Positions 1 through 7,211 of a stretch of 16,914 bases of DNA are shown here, in pieces. The position numbers were made by a program, and so were the translations under genes. Within the stretch, counting starts at the first letter, position 1. Every line of letters begins with the position of its first letter. This DNA is from an uncultured Bacteroidia bacterium (GTDB lineage Bacteria; Bacteroidota; Bacteroidia; Bacteroidales; Prolixibacteraceae). The stretch lies in the NCBI GenBank assembly GCA_903859795.1, contig CAIOOC010000831.1, positions 1 to 16,914 of the forward strand. The letters run 5' to 3'. Under the pieces are notes generated by a model. That model was not told the DNA's origin, ran no database searches, and saw nothing but the letters and a program-made list of their open reading frames with translations.

Positions 1-866
1 CATGCGGGTTTACAATACCCATAACTCTTTACGGTCTTCCTCCCAGACTTGAAAGTCTGTTAAAAGTGATGAAAGAAATCTCGGAAGCAGGATTTTCAAC
101 CATGGAAATGGAAATCGTTGCCGGTGAATGCCAGGATTATGAAGAGAACTGGCAACAAGTGATTGACCTCTCAAAAGAGCTCGATTTGGAAGTGGTCAGC
201 ATCATGGCTGTCACTTATGATCTGTTTTCACTTGATAAGACGAAACGCGAAAATACGCTCGCTGACTTGGCGAAGATCTGTAAAATGACCGCCCAAATAG
301 GTGCCAGAATGAGCACAAACTGTTTTTACCTCCCTCCTGAAATGGTGCCTAAAGAAAGGACCTCCATTTACCATGGCGGACCTTCGGTGGCTGTTGATGT
401 GCCGGAAGGCTTTAAATGGTCAGAGCTTCGTCAGATTGTAATCGATCAGCTCCGTCAGGCATCCGAAATTGCCGGCAGTAACGGCCTGCAGTTTGCCATG
501 GAAATGAGGGCAGGTGATTTCATCTCTTCGGTCGACGGTATCATCAGTATTTTCAATGAATGTGAGGTGGATAACATCGGAATGGTCTATGATGTGGCAC
601 ATGCCCATGCCATCAATGAATATCTTGATCTGGGTATTTACAAGCTCGGAAAATATCTCAAACTGGTACATCTTTCCGACAACGATGGAACCCGACCGTA
701 TCATTACCAGCCCGGCAAGGGAGATATCGATTTCAAAAACATCATCGATACCCTCAAAAAGACCGGCTATGACGGTTATGTTGTGATCGATATCAGCGGC
801 ATTCCAAATATTATGGAGGAAGCTGTGAAAATGAAAGCCATGCTTGAGAAATTAATTGCAGAGTAA
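1..866 (+). CDS. Sugar phosphate isomerase/epimerase (xylose-isomerase-like TIM barrel), 5' partial
   Basis: The reading frame is open to the left edge: codons from position 3 read CGFTIPITLYGLPPRLESLL straight into the GTG at 66 and ATG at 69, so the gene begins outside the window and neither codon is the true start. The protein belongs to the AP-endonuclease-2/xylose-isomerase-like superfamily, which epimerises or isomerises sugars and sugar acids at a divalent-metal site in the cytoplasm. Numbering from the ATG at 69, the visible metal-site residues are E145 (AMEMRAG), D175 and H178 (VYDVAHAH), H201 (VHLSDNDG) and D241 (VVIDISG). The last position is usually Glu, so Asp is a deviation. The substrate cannot be told from sequence. 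A second barrel gene follows after 67 bases on the same strand, probably in the same operon. Confidence 0.9.
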   Translation, partial: CGFTIPITLYGLPPRLESLLKVMKEISEAGFSTMEMEIVAGECQDYEENWQQVIDLSKELDLEVVSIMAVTYDLFSLDKTKRENTLADLAKICKMTAQIGARMSTNCFYLPPEMVPKERTSIYHGGPSVAVDVPEGFKWSELRQIVIDQLRQASEIAGSNGLQFAMEMRAGDFISSVDGIISIFNECEVDNIGMVYDVAHAHAINEYLDLGIYKLGKYLKLVHLSDNDGTRPYHYQPGKGDIDFKNIIDTLKKTGYDGYVVIDISGIPNIMEEAVKMKAMLEKLIAE

Positions 867-933
867 CAATAAGACTCTATGACGATCCGTATAGGTATGC
901 GATTTTTTTCAATGTTAATAAATCATTTCTAAT

Positions 934-1773
934 ATGAAACTGAGTATTTCTACAAAACTCTATTGCAACTATACCCTCGAGGAAACCATTAAACGGGTTG
1001 CTGCTCTCGGTTATCCGGGTATTGAAATTTGGGGAGGAAGACCTCATGCTTACTATCGCGACATGGATCAGCAAAGTATTTCTTCCATCAGGGAAACCAT
1101 TGATAAAACAGGCATACTTATTTCAGGATTTATCCCTGCCCAGTTCGGTTATCCCACCAACCTGTGCAGCCCTATTGTCAGTATCCGGAAAGACAGCGTG
1201 GAATATATCAAACATTCAATTGATACTTCTGTTGCCCTGGGATGCAAAAAAGTTAGTTTGTGTCCGGGACGAACACTCTACGGGCAAGGCTACGTTAAAG
1301 GTATGCAGCAACTCACAGCCAGTCTGGATGAGCTGGTGGAATACGCTCTGATAAAGGATGTCCTTCTGTTGCTCGAACCGGCCCACATGTTGGAAAGCGA
1401 CCTGGTGCTGACTGTTGAGGAGGGGGCACGGCTCATTGAAGGCCGCCAATATCAAAACATGGGTATTGCACTTGATACAGGTCATTGTCATGTGAACAAA
1501 GAATCACTGGTTGACAGCCTTTATATTCTGCAGCAAAAAAAGATTCCCCTTCATATCCATCTGGATGACAACAATACCCTTTCCGACCAGCACAAAATAC
1601 CGGGTGAAGGAACCATCAATTTCATTCCTTTTCTGAAAGCGCTCGACGAAGTCGGTTATGATGGTTTTCTGACCGTTGAACTGGGCTTTGATTATACCTC
1701 AAGTCCAGATGCAGCTGCTTACCAAAGCCGGCAAAAAGTTTTGGCGCTCCTTAAAGAAGCAAAAGAAACATAA
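934..1773 (+). CDS. Sugar phosphate isomerase/epimerase (tagatose-3-epimerase-like TIM barrel)
   Basis: A complete 279-residue cytoplasmic TIM barrel of the xylose-isomerase-like superfamily, the usual length for ketose 3-epimerases and related enzymes. The family's metal and acid/base residues are all present: E148 (LLLLEPAH), D181 and H184 (LDTGHCH), H209 (HIHLDDN) and E249 (LTVELGFD). The start MKLSISTKLY runs directly into the first beta strand, and the leader is A+T-rich without a Shine-Dalgarno sequence. It differs clearly from the upstream barrel, so the pair probably catalyses two different steps rather than being a recent duplication. The neighbouring LarA-like and hexuronate-transporter-like genes suggest a sugar or sugar-acid substrate. 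The family call is firm and the substrate is unknown. Confidence 0.92.
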   Translation: MKLSISTKLYCNYTLEETIKRVAALGYPGIEIWGGRPHAYYRDMDQQSISSIRETIDKTGILISGFIPAQFGYPTNLCSPIVSIRKDSVEYIKHSIDTSVALGCKKVSLCPGRTLYGQGYVKGMQQLTASLDELVEYALIKDVLLLLEPAHMLESDLVLTVEEGARLIEGRQYQNMGIALDTGHCHVNKESLVDSLYILQQKKIPLHIHLDDNNTLSDQHKIPGEGTINFIPFLKALDEVGYDGFLTVELGFDYTSSPDAAAYQSRQKVLALLKEAKET

Positions 1774-1790
1774 TCAAGTCCAATATTATC

Positions 1791-3503
1791 ATGATGTCAT
1801 GGAGAAAATTAATACTTCCACATTATGAGAATAATAAAGTCCATAAAACAATGACTTTAAAAGTTCTCGCCAGGTACGCAATCCGTCAACCGACGGACGC
1901 CAAGAAATGTCTAAATATCCTTTGCGTTGCTTTGCGACTCTGCGCGAAATATTTGAGTTACATAAGCGAATCGGCATCGCGGACTTCCGTTGCATTAGTG
2001 TTCTTTGTTGCGGCATTTTTGAATGTTCAGGATGCACTTGCCCAACTTAAAGCCGGTACCGGGAAAAGCAACATCACAGCAGCTAATTGTGGTGTTGTGC
2101 ATGATTCTTTGTTTGTAAAAGCGCTGGTTCTTCAGAATGGCTCCTCCCGTGTAGCAATCATTAGTCTGGATGTGGTTGCCATTGGGGGTATTGGCGACAT
2201 CCCCGACTCGTTTTTCCCTGAAATTACACTTCTGCTTAAAAATGAATTCAAAATTGATCATCTCCTTATCAGCCCTTCGCACAACCACCTTGACGGGTTC
2301 TTAAACGGAGGTAAAAAAATTGCAGCCGATGTGCAGGGAAAAACCGTATCGGCAGTTAAAAAGGCAATGGCCAACATGGAGCCGGTAAAGGTTGGGGCAG
2401 GAAAAGGCTTTGAAAACCGTTTTGCCATGAATCGCCGCATCAGATTAAAAGACGGAAAGGTTTTCACCATCCGTCATGCCAACCCCAATATGCCTGATGA
2501 TCAGGTTGCAGGTCTGGGTGAAATTGATCCGGAAATCGGTATCCTGAAAATGGAGCGGAAAGATGGAACGATCAAGGCTGTTGTTTATAATTATGCCTGC
2601 CATCCGTATACAGGTATGCCGGATAAAGGCGTGACTGCCGAGTTCCCTGGTTTTGCTTCCCAACTCATCGAAGACCAGCTTGGGCATCACTCCATGGCTT
2701 TCTTCGTTCAGGGTGCGGCGGGCGATATTACCGAGGTTTTATACAAGGACACCGATCACCCCAGGGATTGTGAATCTTTTGGACAGATGCTCGGGATGAG
2801 CGTATTGAAAGCCTTGAAAGAAATTTCTATTGGTCATTCCGATCAGTTGTCGGTTGTCAGTGAAACAGTCAGCCTGCCTTTACGGACAGACATTTCCATC
2901 CTGCTGGATACCTTGTTGCTGCAAGAAAAAAGAGTGCTTGCCTCGCTTCGTTCAACCAACCTGAATTTAAAATCTTTTATCCCGTTATACATCAAATACA
3001 ACCTCTCGCCCAATTTTCCCTCTTATTCTGCTGAGCAATACCTGTTCGAAAAAAAGGGAGGATTTTCAGGACTTGACAAAATGGATGAAGCCAATAAACA
3101 GGATATCGATAAGTACCTACGTAATGTATTTGCCATGGAGAAACTCTCCCAAATACAGGAAGACCGCCACCAGCTTTTGCTCCGTCAGGCAGATGTTAAT
3201 CGACTGGGAGGCAATCATGTTTCTGCTCAAATTATGGCGTTGAGTATCGGAAATTTTATTCTAGTTTCCTTTCCCGGAGAGCCATTTTCAGAAGTAGGAA
3301 TGAAAATCAAGGCAAGCTCACCTTACCCCAATACCTTTATTGCAGGTTATTCAAACGGATATTTGCATTACGCACCAACCGCTGAGAGTTACCAACAACT
3401 TGGGTATGAGGTTATGAATTGCATTCTTGCGCCTGAGTGGCAAAAAATATATCAGGAAAGGATCATGGAGCTTTTAAAGCAGTTAAAAATATCGAAAAAA
3501 TAA
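1791..3503 (+). CDS. Secreted neutral/alkaline ceramidase-fold hydrolase, start uncertain
   Basis: The protein matches the N-terminal catalytic domain of neutral/alkaline non-lysosomal ceramidases, Zn amidases exported from the cytoplasm. Numbering from the ATG at 1791, the zinc-site motifs are H164/H166 (SPSHNHLDG), H271 (NYACHPYT), E497 (FPGEPFSEVG) and Y527 (GYSNGYLHYAPT). The loop GAAGDITE (308-315) has Thr314 where true ceramidases, as I recall, carry the nucleophilic Ser in GDVS, so the substrate may not be ceramide. The C-terminal Ig-like domain of long ceramidases appears absent. A signal peptide core (SVALVFFVAAFLNVQDALAQ) ends near residue 85. Residues of about 22-55 are encoded by repeat-like DNA, so the real start may be lower, for example TTG at 1953, or ATG at 1794 or 1851. 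The coordinates give the longest open frame. LarA begins 2 bases after the stop. Confidence 0.8.
   Translation: MMSWRKLILPHYENNKVHKTMTLKVLARYAIRQPTDAKKCLNILCVALRLCAKYLSYISESASRTSVALVFFVAAFLNVQDALAQLKAGTGKSNITAANCGVVHDSLFVKALVLQNGSSRVAIISLDVVAIGGIGDIPDSFFPEITLLLKNEFKIDHLLISPSHNHLDGFLNGGKKIAADVQGKTVSAVKKAMANMEPVKVGAGKGFENRFAMNRRIRLKDGKVFTIRHANPNMPDDQVAGLGEIDPEIGILKMERKDGTIKAVVYNYACHPYTGMPDKGVTAEFPGFASQLIEDQLGHHSMAFFVQGAAGDITEVLYKDTDHPRDCESFGQMLGMSVLKALKEISIGHSDQLSVVSETVSLPLRTDISILLDTLLLQEKRVLASLRSTNLNLKSFIPLYIKYNLSPNFPSYSAEQYLFEKKGGFSGLDKMDEANKQDIDKYLRNVFAMEKLSQIQEDRHQLLLRQADVNRLGGNHVSAQIMALSIGNFILVSFPGEPFSEVGMKIKASSPYPNTFIAGYSNGYLHYAPTAESYQQLGYEVMNCILAPEWQKIYQERIMELLKQLKISKK
1881..1955. repeat. 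Dispersed intergenic repeat inside the leader of the ceramidase-like gene
   Basis: Bases 1882-1897 form a 6-bp stem TCCGTC/GACGGA with loop AACC. A run of related units follows (TTTGCGT, TTTGCGA, TCTGCGC at about 1921-1946), like the GCAAAG/GCAGAG-type dispersed repeats I recall from many bacteria. The hairpin has a relative on the opposite strand at 16769-16786. This stretch is translated in the longest reading of the ceramidase-like gene but codes for nothing resembling a signal peptide or an enzyme. The hairpin is seen directly; the repeat-family membership is from memory and one partner in the window. Confidence 0.5.
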
Positions 3504-3505
3504 AT

Positions 3506-4771
3506 ATGGAAGTAAAAATACCTGTTCATTACGGTGAACGAATCATTGAACTGGCTATTCCTGATGAAAACCTGTGTTTTAACTTACACCGCAATGAATT
3601 TCGTCCGCCGGAAAGTGAAGTGGAAGAGATAAGAAATGCAATTAAACATCCCATTGGCACAAAACGACTGGGTGAAATTGTCCCCAAAGATGCTTCGGTT
3701 GTCATTCTGGTCGATGACCGTACACGGGTTACCCCTCAGAAACTGATTATCCCGGTGATTCTTGAAGAACTGAACATGGCCGGAGTAAAGAATGAACAGA
3801 TCAAGCTCATCATTGCTTACGGCACCCACCGCCCGATGACGGAACAGGAGATCGAGGAACGGTTTGGCCGAGACCTGATGAACCAGGTTGCCATCCTGCA
3901 TCACGACTGCCATACCAACCTGGAAGTTGTTGATGGATTGACTCGGCGGGGTACCCGGATTGTGGTTAACAAAGAGGTCATGGATGCTGATTTTCGAATC
4001 GGGGTCGGCGGGGTGTTGCCACACCATCCGGTGGGTTGGAGTGGCGGAGCCAAGATTTTTCTTCCGGGAGTCGCAGGGACTGAAACAGTAAATGCCATGC
4101 ATCTTTTGGGTGCCACTGAACAACAGCTTGGAAAAATACTCACACCGTGCAGGGAGGAAATGGAAGATTTTGCAACTCAGGTGGGGCTCCATTTCATCGT
4201 TAATGTGATCCAGACTGATAGTGGTAATTTACTTAAAGCGGTTGCCGGGCATTTTATCGAGGCGCACCGGGAAGCCGTAAAATGGGGAATGCAAATCTTT
4301 GGCGCAAAATTTTCAGAAAAGGCAGACATTACAATCAGTAGCTCTTACCCTTCTGATCACGATTTTACCCAGGCTGACAAAGGGCTTTTCTCTGCCGAAC
4401 TTGCTACAAAAGAGGGCGGAGACATCATCCTGCTTTCGCCATGCCATGAAGGCATTGCTCCCACTCATGGAGAGGAAATCGCCCGGCTTTCGAGGTATGA
4501 TGACCAGACTCTGTGGAAAATGCTGGAAAACAATGAAATAAAAGATCGGTTTGGTGCCTCGGAATGTATGTACCTGAACCATATTAAACGCAATTTCAAA
4601 GCCACCCTAACCATGGAAAGTATACTGACCAACATTATGGGTTTTCATCATTTGGATGTGAACGATGTTCAGAAGTACCTCGAAACAAGGATTAGTCTGG
4701 ATAAAAAGATAAAAATCGGTGTTGTAAATTACAGCAGTGAAGTACTCCCTGTTCCAACTACTGATAGTTAA
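3506..4771 (+). CDS. LarA-family nickel-pincer hydroxyacid racemase/epimerase
   Basis: A full-length 421-residue member of the lactate racemase family (DUF2088 plus C-terminal domain), cytoplasmic enzymes that racemise or epimerise alpha-hydroxy acids using a nickel-pincer nucleotide. The start MEVKIPVHYG at 3506 matches the family start; an in-frame ATG at 3437 would overlap the preceding gene by 67 bases and is not favoured. The hallmark residues sit almost at the Lactiplantibacillus plantarum LarA numbering: VDDRTRVTP (69-77), H108 in GTHRP, H173/H174 in LPHH, K183 in SGGAK (cofactor attachment) and H199 in NAMHLLG. Known relatives act on lactate, malate, other short hydroxy acids and D-gluconate. 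The adjacent barrels and MFS gene favour a sugar-acid substrate, by inference. No larB, larC or larE cofactor gene is in the window. Confidence 0.9.
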   Translation: MEVKIPVHYGERIIELAIPDENLCFNLHRNEFRPPESEVEEIRNAIKHPIGTKRLGEIVPKDASVVILVDDRTRVTPQKLIIPVILEELNMAGVKNEQIKLIIAYGTHRPMTEQEIEERFGRDLMNQVAILHHDCHTNLEVVDGLTRRGTRIVVNKEVMDADFRIGVGGVLPHHPVGWSGGAKIFLPGVAGTETVNAMHLLGATEQQLGKILTPCREEMEDFATQVGLHFIVNVIQTDSGNLLKAVAGHFIEAHREAVKWGMQIFGAKFSEKADITISSSYPSDHDFTQADKGLFSAELATKEGGDIILLSPCHEGIAPTHGEEIARLSRYDDQTLWKMLENNEIKDRFGASECMYLNHIKRNFKATLTMESILTNIMGFHHLDVNDVQKYLETRISLDKKIKIGVVNYSSEVLPVPTTDS

Positions 4772-4810
4772 AATTATCCTCTCGAAATAAAATTCAAAAC
4801 GGTATAAAAA

Positions 4811-6097
4811 ATGACAGACAATATTCAGGTGAAAAAAATCAGAACTATTCCGTCTTTAAGATGGTGGATAGGCGGTCTGCTGTTCCTTTCAACTGTTTTG
4901 AATTATATCGACAGGCAAACACTTTCTGTACTTGCCCCTTTTCTGAAAAGCGATTACCACTGGAGTAATGCTGATTTTGCACTTATTGTGATCTCATTTC
5001 GCATTGCCAATGCAATTGGCCAGAGTGCAGGAGGCCGGCTTATTGACCGTGTCGGAACACGCAATGGATTGTCGATTACAGTTCTCTGGTATTCGATTGC
5101 AGCCGTTGCGACCTCCTTTGCAACCGGATTAAAAAGTTTCTGTACGTTTCGTTTTTTCCTTGGAGGAGGCGAAGCAGCCAACTGGCCCGGGGCAACAAAG
5201 GCTGTTTCAGAATGGTTTCCCAAACGCGAACGTGGGTTAGCGGTTGCGCTCTTTGAAAGTGGTGGGTGTATCGGTGCTGCCCTTGCTCCGTTTCTTGTGG
5301 TTTGGCTCTATCATACTTTCGGAGGATGGAGATATGCATTCGTAATCACCGGCTCCCTGGGATTTTTATGGCTGGTTGTTTGGCGTTTGCTTTATCATAG
5401 TCCTGAAAATCACCTCCGAATCAGCGAATCTGAGCGGGAGATGATCCTAAAAGACAGGGCGCAGAACGATCAGGATTCATCAAGGTCTGCTACAGTTGGT
5501 TGGTTACAACTGCTTAGGTTGCGCCAAACATGGGGCGTAATTTTTGGACGGGCGCTCATTGACCCTGTCTGGTTTTTCGTCGCTGACTGGTTCGTTATCT
5601 ATCTGGTAAGCAAAAACATTAATCTTGAGCAGGGACTGCTCGTTTTCTGGATTCCGTTTGTTGCTGCCGACCTGGGTAATTTTTTCGGTGGCGGCCTCTC
5701 AAGCTGGCTGATCAATCGCGGATGGTCTGTCATTCGTGCACGTAAAGCTGTTGTAATTTTTGGCGGTCTGGGGATGTTTATCCTGGCAGGGGCAGCATTC
5801 ACCTCAAGCCCGTTCGCACTGGCCGCTATCTTTGGATTTTCAATGTTTGCATACGCATCATTTTCAACAATGGTGTTAACGCTTCCCTCTGATCTCTTTC
5901 AAAGCAAATCGGTTGCAACGGTTAGTGGTATGTCGGGAACGGCAGCCCAGATAGGAACCATTTTATGCACTTTTATGATTGGATATGTATCTGATCATTA
6001 TTCATTTACCCCTGTCCTGATTGTGGCCAGCCTGATTCCTGTTGTTGCCATGGTTATGGTTTTAATACTGATACGGAATGTGAACAGGGTGTTGTGA
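4811..6097 (+). CDS. MFS transporter, ACS/hexuronate (ExuT-like) family
   Basis: A 428-residue inner-membrane carrier with about twelve hydrophobic segments in two halves. It shows the anion:cation symporter signature of hexuronate and related carriers: NYIDRQTLSVLAP (31-43) in the first helix, the loop 2-3 motif GGRLIDRVGTRNG (74-86) and GEAANWPGATKAVSEWFP (about 119-136). Family members import glucuronate, galacturonate, galactonate and similar organic anions with protons or Na+. It starts 39 bases after the LarA-like gene and is the last gene of the apparent operon, so it probably imports the substrate of the upstream enzymes. The family call is firm; uronate or aldonate specificity is inferred. 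Confidence 0.92.
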   Translation: MTDNIQVKKIRTIPSLRWWIGGLLFLSTVLNYIDRQTLSVLAPFLKSDYHWSNADFALIVISFRIANAIGQSAGGRLIDRVGTRNGLSITVLWYSIAAVATSFATGLKSFCTFRFFLGGGEAANWPGATKAVSEWFPKRERGLAVALFESGGCIGAALAPFLVVWLYHTFGGWRYAFVITGSLGFLWLVVWRLLYHSPENHLRISESEREMILKDRAQNDQDSSRSATVGWLQLLRLRQTWGVIFGRALIDPVWFFVADWFVIYLVSKNINLEQGLLVFWIPFVAADLGNFFGGGLSSWLINRGWSVIRARKAVVIFGGLGMFILAGAAFTSSPFALAAIFGFSMFAYASFSTMVLTLPSDLFQSKSVATVSGMSGTAAQIGTILCTFMIGYVSDHYSFTPVLIVASLIPVVAMVMVLILIRNVNRVL

Positions 6098-6150
6098 AAC
6101 TCCGACGTCAAAAAAGATAATTTTTGAACGACAATTATGTTGATTTCAAT

Positions 6151-6180
6151 GACCTCAGCGAGGTCGTATTTATGTAGAAA
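6151..6180 (+). repeat. REP-like element: palindrome with conserved tail (copy 1)
   Basis: GACCTC-AGC-GAGGTC at 6151-6165 can form a 6-bp hairpin and is followed at once by the tail GTATTTATGTAGAAA. Two further palindromes lie within the next 100 bases. Palindromic heads of varying sequence with a TATTTATGTAGAAA-like tail are, from memory, frequent between Bacteroidota genes. Confidence 0.55.
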
Positions 6181-6198
6181 AGATGATCCACAGAAGGT

Positions 6199-6222
6199 AT
6201 TCGACTCTGGCCAGAGTCGAAT
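6199..6222. repeat. 24-bp perfect palindrome (REP-like, copy 2)
   Basis: ATTCGACTCTGG is followed immediately by its exact reverse complement CCAGAGTCGAAT. There is no loop, so it would extrude as a cruciform, or as an RNA hairpin with a few bases open at the tip. It sits between two similar elements and may help terminate transcription of the MFS operon, but no clean U-run follows. Confidence 0.6.
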
Positions 6223-6241
6223 GTTGCTCTTTTAAATCATA

Positions 6242-6271
6242 TTTCTATAAACATTCAAACCCGCCGGGTTT
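6242..6271 (-). repeat. REP-like element in inverted orientation (copy 3)
   Basis: AAACCC-GCC-GGGTTT at 6257-6271 is preceded by TTTCTATAAACATT. Read on the minus strand this is palindrome followed by AATGTTTATAGAAA, the same architecture as copy 1 with 10 of 14 tail bases identical. The next gene starts 20 bases downstream, so the element lies in its leader. Confidence 0.5.
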
Positions 6272-6291
6272 AAAAAACAACTCAAAAGAAT

Positions 6292-7197
6292 ATGAAGATT
6301 TATCAATTCATTGAGAGATATTTCTGGGTGTTTATGATCGCAGGGCTAATAATGGGTTTGATTTATCCTGTTTATATTGACTTTTTAATGTCAATGCTGC
6401 AGCCATTTCTGATGGTAATGCTGTTTCTTGTCTTTATAAAAACTGATGTTGCACAAATTTTTCATCACATGAAAAATTTCCAGCATATGACATTCATAGT
6501 TATTATGTTCATGCTAGTTGTACCAATTCTGCTTTTCGAGGCAACCAATTTATTTAGCCCGGAACTTGCCATTGGAATATTACTCATTACAGCTATGCCT
6601 GCAGGTGCGGCATCTCCAGCACTGACAGATATTGTCAAAGGGAACACAGCGCTCTCAACCAGTATTCTAATTACCACTTCGATAATTGCCCCACTTACAG
6701 TACCGGTTTTATTTCTGGCTTTAACTGCTAATAATCTGTATGTTAATCCGTGGTTGATTTTTAAAACTCTCGCAATTATAATTTTTTTGCCTCTTGTGAT
6801 TTCTTTGTTTGTACGACGTTATTTTTCTGATTTTACCAAGAGAACAAGCCATTTATTCACTTCCATTAATATCTTTTTACTAACTCTTATGGTATTCGCG
6901 GTTATTGGTTCACAGCGGAGTGTAATACTAAACGATTTTATTCCTATTCTTTGGCAAACAGGATTTTTGTACCTTGTATTTATAATGCTTCATGCATTCG
7001 GGTTTTTAATCGGATTGAAGGAGGATAAAAAGGGGAAAATAGCAACTTCAATTGGGCTAGCCTACATGAATAATGGAATGGCAATTGTTTTGGCCGCAGC
7101 TTGTTTTAAACCTTCCATCCTTGTATTTACGATTCTTTCAGAACTTCCATGGAATACCTTATTGGGACCATTTCGAAAAATAATTGGCAAAATTTAA
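6292..7197 (+). CDS. Bile acid:sodium symporter (BASS) family transporter
   Basis: A 301-residue, very hydrophobic inner-membrane protein with about ten predicted helices, a normal length for the BASS/arsenite-permease-like superfamily. AMPAGAASPALTDIVKGNTALS (101-122) matches the conserved family region, and AYMNNGMAIVLAAA (from about 259) matches the second inverted-repeat half. Relatives move organic anions such as bile acids, pantothenate or keto acids with Na+; the substrate here is unknown. The gene is much more A+T-rich than its neighbours (two sampled lines near 28% G+C against 53% in the genes on each side). It ends 14 bases before the GH9 start, so the two are probably cotranscribed. 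Note the two 20-residue halves of the first motif are quoted only in part where longer. Confidence 0.82.
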   Translation: MKIYQFIERYFWVFMIAGLIMGLIYPVYIDFLMSMLQPFLMVMLFLVFIKTDVAQIFHHMKNFQHMTFIVIMFMLVVPILLFEATNLFSPELAIGILLITAMPAGAASPALTDIVKGNTALSTSILITTSIIAPLTVPVLFLALTANNLYVNPWLIFKTLAIIIFLPLVISLFVRRYFSDFTKRTSHLFTSINIFLLTLMVFAVIGSQRSVILNDFIPILWQTGFLYLVFIMLHAFGFLIGLKEDKKGKIATSIGLAYMNNGMAIVLAAACFKPSILVFTILSELPWNTLLGPFRKIIGKI

Positions 7198-7211
7198 CAA
7201 ACTATGTTATC

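Noticed and set aside
66..71. GTG/ATG start for the first gene
   Set aside because: The frame is open to the window edge and the upstream residues fit the start of a TIM barrel, so the gene is 5' partial.
3437..3505. Upstream start for the LarA-like gene
   Set aside because: It would overlap the preceding gene, and the added residues do not resemble the family N-terminus; ATG at 3506 does.
3584..4192. 202-codon open frame antisense to the LarA-like gene
   Set aside because: The sense frame has strong family motifs, and the antisense product looks like no known protein.
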